In this document: one piece after another, positions 52,963-63,105 of the stretch | How the letters are laid out: the number at the start of each line of letters is the position of its first letter | How positions within the stretch are numbered: position 1 is the stretch's first letter | DNA from: Dendrolimus kikuchii | Lineage: Eukaryota > Arthropoda > Insecta > Lepidoptera > Lasiocampidae | Assembly: GCA_019925095.2 (NCBI GenBank) | Contig: CM034408.1 | Location: 1,860,001 to 1,924,000, forward strand | Length of the DNA stretch: 64,000 nt | Direction: 5' to 3' | Notes under the pieces: generated by a model | What the model was told of the DNA's origin: nothing | The model's input: the letters and a program-made list of their open reading frames with translations, nothing else | Database searches by the model: none | Made by a program: the position numbers and the translations under genes

Positions 52963-53780
52963 CTCAACATAATATATAACACCTGATGGAAAGTAGTAAC
53001 TGTAGTCTATGAAGACTTGCAACACTAAATATGCAATGAGTTGCCAGCCTGAAAAAAATTTGATGACATTTTTATATCGTAGTGCCCAGGGAAAACCTTT
53101 GGAAGCTCATTCTAGACTTCCATAGGCCTTCAAGCGATCAATTTTGGAGAATGCTCTTTTAGTGATGATCGTATGGTTGTAGGAGCGAGATGGAATGCTC
53201 CGCCGTCTCAAAGGAAGATCCTCCAGCGAGGCTATTGTTGTCTGCCTCACAGGTCTGCCTATCTATCAGTGATGGATAATTTGTGTATATTGTTTATACG
53301 TTTCGGGAAACGTTTGCGACCTCAATTATTGCACAGCGCCATCTATTCGCTTGTAAGTATTACCCTAAAGTTTATTGAAAATGGCATGGCTAGATATACT
53401 AGTAGTTACAAGACATGGCATTGATCTCCATTTTATTTTGATACTTCTCATTATTGTAATACGAATGTGCAAAAACAACCGCTTGAGTCCCTAAACTCTC
53501 TAAGGTGCAGCTGTTTTACCATATTACCCGACATAATGAAGGCAGGTGGAAGGATCTGTGTGTTTAGTAAACAATGTCGATTGGGCCCAAAGGCAATTTT
53601 GTTGTAGTAAATACGGAATATTGGCATGGGTATGTGTTTGCGCGTTGAGTGGGATTGGTCGTGCTAACTGGGCGCGCGCGTGCTCGGAATGCGGCCGGCG
53701 TTAACGGATTGCGGGCCGAGCACGCTGTCATTCTCGCGCATATATGAATTAGTGATCCTCAAACTTTTTTATCCTACGGT
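52963..53780. other. unclassified; one GC-rich segment
   Basis: 53620-53745 is GC-rich with no repeat recognised (GGGCGCGCGCGTGCTCGG). GTAAACA at 53568 and GCAGCTG at 53506 resemble forkhead and bHLH sites. A regulatory role is speculation. Confidence 0.25.
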
Positions 53781-54475
53781 CCATCTATTAATACGTGAAG
53801 CAAAAATGAAGCAAAAACTTTGTACCCCTTTTTACGGAAATTGCGCCGACAAAGAAATATGAAATTTCGCACACTTATAGTTTATATAGAGAAGAAGCCG
53901 AATGCTCATGTAAAAAAATAATATGTGTAAAAAATATATTAATACGTAAAGCAAAAACTTTGTACCCCTTTTTACGAAAATTGCGCAGACGGAGGAATAT
54001 GAAATTTCGCACACTTAATAGTTTATATAGAGAAGAAGCCGAAAGCTAATATTAAAAAAAATATGCATAAAAAATATATTAAAACGTGAATCAAAAACTT
54101 TGTACCCCTTTTTACGAAAATTGCGCCGACGGAGGAATATGAAATTTCGCACACTTATAGTTTATATAGAGAAGAAGCGACGAATACTAATATTAAAAAA
54201 AAATATGCATAAAAAATACATTAATCTATATATTAATACGTGAAGTAAAAACTTTGCACCTCTTTTTACGAAAATTGCGCCGACGGAGGAGTATGAAATT
54301 TCGCACACTTACAGTTTATATAGAGAAGAAGCGACGAATGCTAAGATTTAAAAAAAATATGCATAATAAATACATTAATCTATATATTAATTATACGTGA
54401 AGCAAAAACTTTGTACCCTTTTTACGAAAATAGCGCGGAGGGAGGAGTACGAAATTTCGCACACTTATAGTTTGC
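53781..54475 (+). repeat. tandem array of HelD 5' ends, 4.6 units of about 140-156 bp
   Basis: Units start TTAATACGTGAAGCAAAAAC near 53787, 53939, 54078, 54233 and 54389. Each holds TTTGTACCCCTTTTTACG, AAATTTCGCACACTTATAG and an A-rich end. The last unit is cut by HelF. Confidence 0.92.
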
Positions 54476-54900
54476 TAGCATTTGCCCGCGACTGTTCACG
54501 TTGGATAGGTAACAAAGATTACAGTTATTTTGCTAAACATAAAATCAAAGCTTATTATCAGCGGGGTAATGGTTTTTTTAGTATGAAATTAGACGAATCC
54601 CGGAAATTCCAACAAAAAATCGGGATAAATAATGTTACTAAAGGTAACCATGACTAAATTGGTTTTATTATAGATTTTATCGATCAGCGAAAATTTCGCA
54701 TTGGAATAGTTTTTTTTGACCTGGCCACTTTAAACCTATCCCAAGAAAATTCCTGTAGGAATCTCGAGATTACCGAGTATGAATACCGCAGATTTTAAAT
54801 CCGGGAATTTACTATCCATTAGCGAAAACACAGAACAAAAGATAAACACAGAAAATGTAAGAAATAAAAGACTACACTTTTACAATTTTATTATATTATT
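54476..54900 (-). mobile_element. HelF inserted in HelD
   Basis: Left edge GCTAGCATTTGCCCGCGAC follows HelD sequence ACACTTATAGTTT. The 5' end is not sharply defined. Confidence 0.6.
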
Positions 54901-54910
54901 ACTGGCTGTC

Positions 54911-55097
54911 CCGGCAGGTGTTGTCCTGCCCTGAAAAAATAAAAATCTAGGCCCCAATTCTAGTGCCACCTACCGGTTCTAATTGTGAATCTAAACCATC
55001 CGGGAAGCCACCCAAACACACACAAAACGTTTAATCAAAATCGGTAAAGTCGTTCTCAAGTTATGTGCATATATTTCTACGATTCGTTTTTATATGT
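54911..55097 (-). mobile_element. HelB-related Helitron
   Basis: CTGGCTGTCCCGGCAGGTGTTGTCCTGCC is the 3' hairpin side (CTGG replaces CTAG). Confidence 0.6.
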
Positions 55098-55305
55098 AAG
55101 AATAGATATAAAGAAGGAGTGCAGAAAGCTAATATTTTTTTTAAATAAGCATAAAAAATACATTAAATCAATAAAAAGAACATTACACACACTACCATGT
55201 GTTTGACACACACACATATATACTCTTTTGTTCATTGTTAAAGTCAAATTAACAGTGTAGCCTTGGCGAAATCTGTCCATATAGAAGTATAGTCTTTGAC
55301 AACAG
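55098..55305 (+). mobile_element. HelD 3' portion, terminal hairpin lost
   Basis: Continues the HelD interrupted at 54475 (AAGAAGGAGTGCAGAAAGC; TAGCCTTGGCGAAATCTG), stops before the hairpin. Confidence 0.65.
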
Positions 55306-55385
55306 AACCTTAATAATGTAATAATTAATTATAGTACACCATTACAGAAAGCACAGAAAAACTTACAGCATAAAAATATTCTAAA

Positions 55386-55880
55386 CTAGCTGATGCCTGC
55401 GACTTCGTCCGCATGGTGCGGTTTTTTAACTATCCCACGGGACTCAACACCAGCATGTAACAGATACACTCTACATTAGTATAAGTTTAGTATTAAAATT
55501 AGAATAAATTAATATAATAAGTTATTATTAAGGTACACCAAAACAGAAAAATTACTACATATAATGTCACATACACTAACAAAAATAGACAATAAGCGTG
55601 TACGGAGTCTCAAATTTTTCATAGAAATTAAGTATTAAAAAAGGGTACGGAACTCGAGTCCGCAGAGATATATATAATAATAAAAAATAAATAAAAAAAA
55701 CTATCCCACGGGAACTCTCAATATTTTCGAGATCAAAAGTATTCTATATGTTGACCAGGGATATAAGCTATCGCCATACAAAATTTCATTTGAATCGGTC
55801 CAGTCGTTTTGGAGATTAGCCGGTACAAACAGACAAACAGAGAAACAAAAAATCTAAATTACTTCTATATCACTTCTTAC
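55386..55880 (-). mobile_element. HelG Helitron-like element split by repeat H
   Basis: CTAGCTGATGCCTGCGACTTCG at left (3' end on minus), body with TTTGAATCGGTCCAGTCG and GAGATTAGCCGGTACAAAC at right. Confidence 0.65.
55442..55698 (+). mobile_element. repeat H with 14-bp TSD
   Basis: AACTATCCCACGGG at 55428-55441 and 55699-55712; A-rich right end. 257 bp without coding capacity: a retroposon, possibly a truncated LINE. Confidence 0.85.
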
Positions 55881-56067
55881 ATCCCCCTGACTCGGTTTTT
55901 AGCATATTTTTTTTCATTGTACAGAAATTCGACCTCTACAGGTTTATTATATGCATAGATGTGCACAATGGGCGGTCTTATGGCTAAGAAGCGGTCTATT
56001 CCAGACAACCCGTCGCAGGAATAAAACAGACTATATTTTTCTAAGGTGAGTCTGGACTTCCAGACTC

Positions 56068-56266
56068 TCTTATGTGAGTCTGGAACCTGGTCACTAATGC
56101 CGGAACACAACTCAAATTTGTTATGGCGGCATGTTCTAGACCAGGGGTGGTAGCCATCCAGTCGGGAAAATGCCCTACCACCTGGCTGTAGGTTGTTTAG
56201 TCGCCTCTTACGACAGGCCGCCCCAATGCAGGAAATTGTATTCTTTCTCCGTTCCTGCACGGATAA
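56068..56266 (-). mobile_element. SINE-A, 3' end lost
   Basis: 5' two thirds present up to GCACGGATAAAG; the 3' part is replaced by a small duplication GTGAGTCTGGA. Confidence 0.8.
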
Positions 56267-56384
56267 AGTTAGTGCAGTTACTTACATTATATTTTATTCA
56301 TTAATAAACATATAAGTATGTAAAATATTATATAAGTAACAATTATACTTAATAGACATATATAAATAAACCTATTTATATTGC

Positions 56385-56836
56385 ATACATGAATATATAC
56401 ATGTCATTATTATAACTATAACATTATTGTTCTTTCCTTTTATTGTCTTGGTCTTATTGAGTATGCACTGTTTGCTACAACTCCATTAATTCTTCAAAAA
56501 GTAATTCTGTAACATACTTCTGTACAAAACTTAAAAAAAAAAGATTTAAGATATAAATAGAATATGAAATATAAAGAAAAACAATATTTAGCTAGACGTG
56601 TTGCTGAGAAGTTTCTTGCCGCTTCTTCTCCTTAACAGCGTTAACAAGTTGCGAAGCGGTGTACATAGAATAGGAAGTAAAATTAAATTTTAACTAAATG
56701 ACGGAATTGGTAATGATATGTTACGTTTACGAAGCCAAAACTAGATGGCACTGTACCGTTTTGAAACGCACTATGGTTTTAAATTTTGTACAATGGAACT
56801 TATTTTTAATAAACTTTTGAATTTGAATTTGAATAT
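56385..56836 (+). mobile_element. LINE-J 3' end with (TTGAATT)n tail
   Basis: Ends AATAAACTTTTGAATTTGAATTTGAATA. Located 140 bp upstream of mas exon 2; a LINE-K-like piece (GATTTAGCTTGTCTAAT) follows. Confidence 0.72.
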
Positions 56837-56974
56837 TGTTAATGATTTAGCTTGTCTAATAGTAACAAGTAGCGCATTCCAGAGTCGAATAGTCTGTACA
56901 GTAAAAGTATATATATATTTTTTTTTAAATTCAAGATGTAATGTTACTTAACGAATATATCTTTATATTTCCAG

Positions 56975-57124
56975 GTCTCCTGGAAACCCTGGACATGCAG
57001 GAGGAGGTCCCGGACTGCCCCGGTGCGTGCATGCATGCGGTCACTACGGTGATATGCAACGATGTGCTGGAAAACGTACAGTGTCCGAACCCATCTATGA
57101 GGTGCTGTGCCGATTCATTGCAAG
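56975..57124 (+). CDS. mas: masquerade-like gene, exon 2 (first Cys-knot clip-like module)
   Basis: The acceptor is TTTATATTTCCAG and the donor GTAAGA; phase is 1 in and 1 out, 150 nt. It encodes protein residues 33-82 (Gly33 and Gly83 are split codons). Cysteines at 47, 51, 60, 69, 76 and 77 give C-x3-C-x8-C-x8-C-x6-CC, the disulfide-knotted (clip-like) pattern repeated in insect Masquerade proteins, with a CPGAC opening. Family knowledge: Masquerade is a secreted serine-protease homologue with several such modules followed by a catalytically dead trypsin-like domain, needed in Drosophila for muscle attachment and axon guidance; related proteins act in arthropod immunity. Whether this species uses it likewise is inference. 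The donor is followed directly by a minisatellite. Confidence 0.82.
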
Positions 57125-57131
57125 GTAAGAA

Positions 57132-57863
57132 ATGATCTTAGGAGACTATATGGTTCTATGACCACAAATGATCTTAGGAGACTATGTATGACATAGAACC
57201 ACAAATGATCTTAGGAGACTATGTATGACATAGAACCACAAATGATCTTAGGAGACTATATGACAGACCACAAATGATCTTAGGAGACTATATGACATAG
57301 AACTACAAATGAATGAATGAATGAATGAAAACTCTTTATTGTTCACCATAATCTTAAATCTAGACAATTGATATGGATACATTTGCATTAGAACAATGGG
57401 CGGCCTTATCGTTTATAGCGATCTCTTCCAGGCAACCCGGTGTCTAAGGAGATTTCAAACGAAATTTCAATATAAGATTTTTGGTGGTGTATTACAAAAA
57501 AATAAAATAAGATATAAATAAAGTACTATCTACTTATATATACAGATGTACATATATACATACAGATATACATATATAATTAGATATACGATGATATTAT
57601 AAATATATATACGAACAATAGATACATCCATTTAATGCAACAATTTTTATTTAATAGTCCAATAATGGTCAGTGACCATACGTTTAAATATAGTCATTGA
57701 TTTAGCTTGTCTGATTGGAAATGATCTTAGGAGACTATATGACATAGAACCACAAATGATCTTAGGAGACTATATGACATAGAACCACAAATGATCTTAG
57801 GAGACTATATGACATAGAACCACAAATGATCTTAGGAGACTATGTATGACATAGAACCACAAA
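57132..57863 (+). repeat. 35-37 bp minisatellite in mas intron 2, split by LINE-K
   Basis: Unit AAATGATCTTAGGAGACTAT followed by (GT)ATGACATAGAACCAC. Five units at 57132-57306 and four at 57719-57863; one isolated unit near 58117-58155. The first unit begins 7 bp after the exon 2 border. Confidence 0.95.
57313..57718 (-). mobile_element. LINE-K 3' end inside the minisatellite
   Basis: AAATGA at 57307-57312 and 57719-57724. (AATG)n at the left is the inverted tail, then CTCTTTATTGTTCACC and GGCGGCCTTATCG. Confidence 0.82.
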
Positions 57864-58258
57864 TTTTGGCCCAATTGGTTCATTAGAAGTCAGAGGTCCC
57901 ATAGTACCAATATAGTAAACTTATTTAACTTCTTTAATGAACTTGTGTTAAATTTACTCTTGAAATTGGTATTTAAACCAAAAAATAAACAATTCTTACA
58001 AAACTTTGAAGTTGATGCCAAGTAAAACAATAAAAATCAACTTAAATTTACATTGCAATTATGTTTTTTTTTAAATATAGTAATTTTTGATCTTTTATGT
58101 GGCAGCTTAAGGAATGTTATCTTAGGAGACTATGTATGACATGGGAACACACATGCATAATGATTTAGCCGTATCTGCTTCAGACACAGTGAAATTTCTT
58201 AGCGTACAAGGGCCTTTAGCAAATGAACACTTGGCAAAATATTATTATAGGAACCGGC
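57864..58258. other. rest of mas intron 2, no gene
   Basis: AT-rich plus the isolated minisatellite unit. Confidence 0.4.
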
Positions 58259-58558
58259 CTTTTTTTTTATTGCAGGAGTTCAGCAGAAAGGCAGACGGCC
58301 CACTTGATGTAAAGCGGTTACCATCGCCTATGGACATTTGTAACACCAAAGGTGCTAGAAATGCGCTGGAGACTGGAACTTGGTCACTAATGCCGGAACA
58401 CAACACAAGGTTGTTATGGCGGCATACTCTAGACAAGGGGTGGTCGCCATCCAGTCGAGCAAATACCCTACCACCTGGCTGTGGGTTGTTTTGTCGCCTT
58501 TTACGACAGGCCGCCAGGCCGCAGGAAATTGTATTCTTTCTCCGTTCCTGCACGGATG
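58259..58558 (-). mobile_element. SINE-A in mas intron 2
   Basis: Ends 41 bp before the exon 3 acceptor. A short internal deletion removes TGCTGCTCTCTTAAG. Confidence 0.87.
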
Positions 58559-58599
58559 AAAACGGCCTTAATAACCGCATGCTTTTTTTTCAATTTCAG

Positions 58600-58728
58600 G
58601 CAACGAAACGTTACCAACGACACGTCGACCATTCACGACGCGGTACACAACTCCAGACCCTGACGACGAAGAGGACGACGAGGAGACCACAACCAGGCTG
58701 CCATCCTCTGACAAATACAAAGATAGTG
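58600..58728 (+). CDS. mas: masquerade-like gene, exon 3 (Thr-rich acidic linker)
   Basis: The acceptor is TTTTTTTTCAATTTCAG and the donor GTAATT; phase 1 in and 1 out, 129 nt. It encodes residues 83-125 plus one base of codon 126. The segment has no cysteine. It begins NETLPTTRRPFTTRY, passes through a run of Asp and Glu (DPDDEEDDEE), then TTTRLPSS. A low-complexity Thr/Pro linker between knotted modules, likely O-glycosylated, is what the family has; the acidic block is a local feature. It is the least conserved kind of exon in this gene and is supported mainly by phase, splice sites and position between two clip-like exons. Confidence 0.68.
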
Positions 58729-59129
58729 GTAATTATCAGGTACACCTTTTTCTTACAGTGCCACACCAGTAAACGAGGTTGCTTGATTGATTCACAACAC
58801 TCGACATCAGACCATTGAACTTGCTATTAAAATCATTCTAAAAACGTAACTTTGTAATCCGTAAGGTGCTCTTACACGAGCGACTTAAATTGCTCAATCG
58901 CAGACAAGTCTCGTTAACTATGACGTCACGGCTACATCGAGCAATTTCGGACGATGGCAATATGTAGCAAGCTGTTGCTGAGATACGGCCATACAATACC
59001 GTGCAATGTGGAGCAACTTAAAAAATTAGGCACCCCTCCGCCGCCGCCGCCGGCCTATTCCTCTTGCGAAAATGAGACGTAGTTATATGTACAAACGAGA
59101 TAGAAATAAAATTACCTAAAAATTTCCAA
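58729..59129. other. mas intron 3, left part, unclassified
   Basis: Locally GC-rich ((CCG)n at 59035-59052); possibly low-copy. Confidence 0.3.
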
Positions 59130-59290
59130 ACCGATTGGATATTCGGCAATTCATGTAAAAAAAGTAGCCTACGTTACTCCTTATAGCATCAGCTATATGG
59201 CAGTGAAAGTCTCGTCAAAATCGGTCCAGCCGTTTCAGAGATTAGCCGAAACATTCGGACAGACAGACATTTTTTTTAATATATAAGTAC
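59130..59290 (+). mobile_element. HelG-type Helitron fragment
   Basis: GTAGCCTACGTTACTCC, AAAATCGGTCCAGCCGTTTC and GAGATTAGCCGAAAC, a widespread lepidopteran motif series. Confidence 0.55.
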
Positions 59291-59296
59291 CGTATA

Positions 59297-59465
59297 TATG
59301 TACTTTCATATGCATTTATATTTACTGCTAGCACGTGGTTATTTTAATAATATGCATATTTAGTCAGAAAACTGCTTAAGTGGTGCTTTTCGACTAGGAT
59401 TTGAACATGGGTCATTTGAGTTTGATGCGCATGCGCTAAGCTAGTAGTTAGCTATCGCAGCTTAC
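59297..59465 (-). mobile_element. SINE-C, degenerate
   Basis: CTAGCACGTGGTTATTTTAA and GACTAGGATTTGAACATGGG (decayed B box), ends AGTTAGCTATCGCAG. Confidence 0.55.
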
Positions 59466-59504
59466 GGATGCACCAGGGTTTCGCAGAGCGGCAGTGTCAT
59501 ATAC

Positions 59505-59580
59505 CTGTGGCCCCGGCAGAAAGGGAAAGGACGGAATACCTAGGGGTTTTAGTGGCCCCGACCGTGACGTGGCAATAGCA
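59505..59580 (+). mobile_element. R1 3' UTR fragment
   Basis: The complement contains GCTATTGCCACGTCACGG and CCACTAAAACCCC, as at 30205-30280. Confidence 0.5.
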
Positions 59581-59648
59581 TTTCAAACCAAATCAAATTA
59601 AATCATTTTTATTGCGAACTAAGTGTTACATTGGTCTTATCTTATATC

Positions 59649-60228
59649 TTATACTAATATATAAAGCTGAAGAGTTTGTTTGTTTGAACGCGCTAATCTC
59701 AGGAACTACTGATCTGATTTGAAAACTATTGATTATAGAACAAAACAATGTACTACCACTTTGCAGAACATATAATTGTCTACAAAAAATATCGCGTAAC
59801 CATATGTCTAACTATTGTAGTTATCTCACAATAGGTGTATTCTTTTATTTTTTTAAATAATTAAAATGCCGTCGCTTCAAAAACTCTTTATTTTGTACCT
59901 TGGTATTTGTTAATCCTTATCAAAATAAATTACTCCATATTCAAGACAAATTCAATACCTTTCTAGAACTTTTTGAATTATTCAATTCGGACGTTTCATT
60001 CAAAAGATATCGCGATATTTAAAATGTAAGTATTAGTGTTGTAGCCAAATATACTAATAATCTCAGGAACTACTGGTCTGATTTGGAAAATTCTTTCAGT
60101 ATTAGATAGCCCATTTATCCAGGAAGGCTATAGGCTATATATCATCACGCTAAGACCAATAGGAGCGGAGCACGAATGAAGAATGTTTCAAAATCGGGGG
60201 GTTTTGAAAACAAATTCCACGAGGACGA
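59649..60228 (+). mobile_element. HelA long variant, internally rearranged
   Basis: Third copy of the two-5'-end arrangement. The first body jumps from GATCTGATTTGAAAA to the filler, and the second 5' end has lost about 25 bp. Confidence 0.72.
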
Positions 60229-60568
60229 TGACTTATAACTTAGTTGGCCTTAATAGCATCGCAATATTAATGTTAATGAACCTATATCTGTAAAATGTAA
60301 TATTTATTTTAGTGCCTTATACATATTTTATTTTATTTAAAACAACACAATATCTTCTTAGTTTTTACCTCTCATTCAAATATTCTTGGACACTATAATA
60401 GGATTTTTGACCAACCACTCGAATAATTTTTGTTTAAACATATTAAAATTCTTTTCTTGCATTATATTACACGGTAACTTACTATATAATCTTGGTGCCA
60501 TCCCAAACACGCTTTTATCTTATAATGCAGTGCTATGTGGAGACATACACTCATTTCATGCTTCCTTT
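60229..60568. other. mas intron 3, AT-rich, no gene
   Basis: 60385-60540 resembles decayed LINE coding sequence (SNNFCLNILKFFSCIILHGN) but no family is recognised. Confidence 0.3.
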
Positions 60569-60876
60569 TTATTCGTGCAGGAACGGAGAAAGAATATAAT
60601 TTCCAGCGGCCGGGCGGCCTGTCGTAAGAGGCGACAAAACAACCCACAGCTGGTAGGGCATTTGCCCGACTGGATGGCTACCACATCTGGTCTAAAGTAT
60701 GTCGCCATAACAACCTTGAGTTGTGTTCCGGCATTAGTGACCAGGTTCCAGTCTCCCTTAAGAGAGCAGCAGCGCATTTGTAGCAACTTTGGTGTTTCAA
60801 ATGTCCATAGGCGATGGTAACCGCTTTCCATCGAGTGGGCCGTCTGCCTGTCTGCTGATCTCCTGCAAAAAAAAAA
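60569..60876 (+). mobile_element. SINE-A in mas intron 3
   Basis: Nearly complete; tail begins directly after CTCCTGC. Ends 94 bp before exon 4. Confidence 0.88.
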
Positions 60877-60970
60877 CGTGGCGAATCACATCATTACCGT
60901 GTCTCCCCCGATTGCCCCTCGTTGAAAAAGCTTACGGATGAAGATTTAAAATTCTATCTTACACTTTCAG

Positions 60971-61164
60971 GTAACATAGCCTGTCCAGGGGTCTGTGTCG
61001 AGAGTCGCTTCAGCAGGTACTGCGAGGCGTATCTATCCACGATAAACCTTTGCGTACATGGGAGAGCCTGTTGCGTGTCCAGAGATGAGTTCGGGGAGAA
61101 GGGACACCCGGATCTAATAGTGCCGAATCAGAAGAAACATTCTACTAAGTCACCGACTACTGTT
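60971..61164 (+). CDS. mas: masquerade-like gene, exon 4 (second Cys-knot clip-like module)
   Basis: The acceptor is CTTACACTTTCAG and the donor GTAAGT; phase 1 in and 0 out, 194 nt, residues 126-190. Cysteines at 130, 134, 143, 153, 159 and 160 give C-x3-C-x8-C-x9-C-x5-CC. The block reads CPGVCVESR...YCEAYL...LC...ACCVSRDEFG and is the most recognisable part of the gene; the order CPGVC, then YCEAYL, then CCVS is characteristic of the Masquerade knotted repeats. A basic and Ser/Thr tail (NQKKHSTKSPTTV) leads into the next linker. An alternative would be another clip-domain protease homologue, but the repeated modules separated by Thr/Pro linkers fit Masquerade better. Confidence 0.87.
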
Positions 61165-61424
61165 GTAAGTTTACTCTTATAGCTAAACCCGCTTCACTGA
61201 TGCAAAATTTTCTAATATGAATAAATGTGAACCTCCTTGATGGAATTTTTATATATTTTTTTTCTATTGTATCGCAAGTTCCGCTTATATGGTACTTAAT
61301 TTTTAATTTTCGAACAATGTGTGCGATCTGCGTAGATGCATTTTTGGAGCAAATGTGTTGAAAAAGTCATTAAAGAACATCATGATTTTTTAAGATCACC
61401 CCAACACGAGCGCCCTACACTCTT
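61165..61424. other. mas intron 4, left part
   Basis: Unclassified. Confidence 0.3.
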
Positions 61425-61510
61425 AAGATGGCCCTGTTACCCATAAGCGAAACTTGCTTAGCTTGGGGATATACAATGTCTGTGTTTGTCTGCCAATTAA
61501 TTATTCATTA
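61425..61510 (+). mobile_element. SINE-B 3' fragment
   Basis: CCCTGTTACCCATAAGCG to TTTGTCTGCCAATTAATTATT. Confidence 0.7.
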
Positions 61511-61958
61511 GAAGAAGCGAAGAGAAGATAAGTTTTTAAACATTGAACATCAGTATTATCTAGATAGAATTTTATTAAGTGTCCATAGTCTTCCTGATAT
61601 GGTTGGCATGTCTTTGTTGGAACAAGACCCCGAAAAAATGTTTATTGAGATGATTGACTAATGTTATGGGAGCTGCATACGTCTAGTCATCGCAGCGGAC
61701 AACGAACTACTGCCACGCGCAACGCGAGAGCGCACATATTAATAGTTGCTCTATCTCGCTCGCACATCATCCGTCCCGCTCCCACATTGTGCTATATATT
61801 GTTCTAGCTGTACGACTTGTTAATATTTGTACTTAAGGTTACCGTTTCCAAAATAAATTAGTTCACTTCAGTTCACATCAGCACTCGACAGTGAGTACTA
61901 CTCTCTGCCATCTGAAGTATCATTTAACCTCTACCTCTCGCTGCTACAATGTTTTCAG
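61511..61958. other. mas intron 4, right part
   Basis: Ends in the exon 5 acceptor; 61690-61800 is GC-richer (CGCTCGCACATC) with no repeat recognised. Confidence 0.3.
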
Positions 61959-62153
61959 TTAACAACAACTCCCCCGCCTAAAGGGCGAAGGTGCAAGGGG
62001 GACTGCATGACGGGGTTCTTCTCCTTGCTCTGTGACAACGTGGACCGGCACGCGTACTGCCCTGAAGACGGTATCTGTTGCATCAACGACTACAAGAGCG
62101 AGACAACTACCAGGCGGCCCACCACCACCCCGAGGCCGAGGCCTACCACGCCT
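61959..62153 (+). CDS. mas: masquerade-like gene, exon 5 (third Cys-knot clip-like module), last exon seen
   Basis: The acceptor is ACAATGTTTTCAG and the donor GTAAGT; phase 0 in and 0 out, exactly 65 codons (residues 191-255). It starts with a LTTTPPPKGRR linker. Cysteines at 202, 206, 215, 224, 230 and 231 give C-x3-C-x8-C-x8-C-x5-CC, and it ends in a second Thr/Pro/Arg linker (TTTRRPTTTPRPRPTTP). GC content and codon use are clearly higher than in the surrounding repeats. The donor shows that the gene continues, but no further coding exon was recognised before 64000. The remaining modules and the protease-like domain are therefore expected to the right of the window. Confidence 0.85.
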
Positions 62154-62189
62154 GTAAGTTTTCTATTTAACGCTGGAGTATAGCAGATA

Positions 62190-62400
62190 GGCTGATCTAT
62201 CACCTGATGGAAAGTGATTACCGTCTCCTATGGACATTTGCATTGGATGGGGGAACTGAAACTTGGCCACCACTGATATCGGAGCAAAACTTGTGCAACG
62301 CTAGATCACGGACCCGCACAGCTGGCGGTAGTTCCGATAAATTAAAGCGGACTGGAATTTTGGCTGCTACCCAGATACCCGGTACACGCGGAGTGGGTAA
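62190..62400 (-). mobile_element. SINE-A-like relative, diverged
   Basis: CACCTGATGGAAAGTGATTACC and CTCCTATGGACATTTGCA parallel the SINE-A 3' region, but the upstream half (GATCACGGACCCGCACAGC) is different. Confidence 0.45.
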
Positions 62401-63105
62401 AAACAAGTGAGGTTATGTTTATTAAAAAAAAATATTTCAAGATTTCTGCACTATAGGAGTTATAATAGGGGTAAGTATGCCTCCCCCCTCACCACTCCAC
62501 CAAAATTTACTGGGACTTTAATTAGGGAATTTTATAGGAGTGAGGGGTATGCCAAACCCTGCACAAAAACCAAAGAGGTAATAAGCACTATTAACCTTCA
62601 AATCCACCTTTCAATAGGACAAGAAGGTCAGCTTTTGGGAGTGCACGGCATTACTAGGCACTTTGAATGTGTTCCTTTAGTATCTCACAATGCCCAAAAT
62701 GCTCCGTCTGCCGTTCCACGAGGCGACCGCGGTCGTTATGGTCGTGGTGAAAACGTCACTAATGACGTCATCATTTTCGATCACACAACGCTCACAACGT
62801 CCCATGACAAGAGGTGGATCGAAGTGGGCGTTGACCGCAGAATATTAATTCTTCTAATTTCCTTGACATTGAAAAAGGCGCGAATTTCGAATCAACTTTT
62901 GTGTATTTCGTCGTTTATGACATCAACGCCCCATAATCCGTTCCACTAGAGTTTTTGATTGTAACGTCCGCAAGCAAGTGGAACGGGAAAAATCGCGGTC
63001 GTGAACGTGATTGTTGTGAGTCACTTCTGGAACGTACTCTCTGTGGTCTAAGATTTTTGGCACACTCTCACACCAAAAGAAAGCTCGGCTTGTGTTTAAA
63101 GTTTA
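62401..63105. other. unexplained segment with a 180-codon chance-like ORF
   Basis: The + frame 62407-62949 has no recognisable domain and poor composition for a protein. TGACGTCA (a CRE palindrome) is at 62763. CGCGGTCGT occurs twice (about 62728 and 62994). Confidence 0.3.

Noticed and set aside
58132..58818. 228-codon ORF across mas exon 3
   Set aside because: It runs through a SINE-A and reads exon 3 in the wrong frame; the spliced frame is supported by phase and flanking exons.
62407..62949. 180-codon ORF as a protein-coding gene or mas exon
   Set aside because: No domain, no matching splice phase and an unnatural residue mix; it also starts inside sequence next to a SINE-like repeat.
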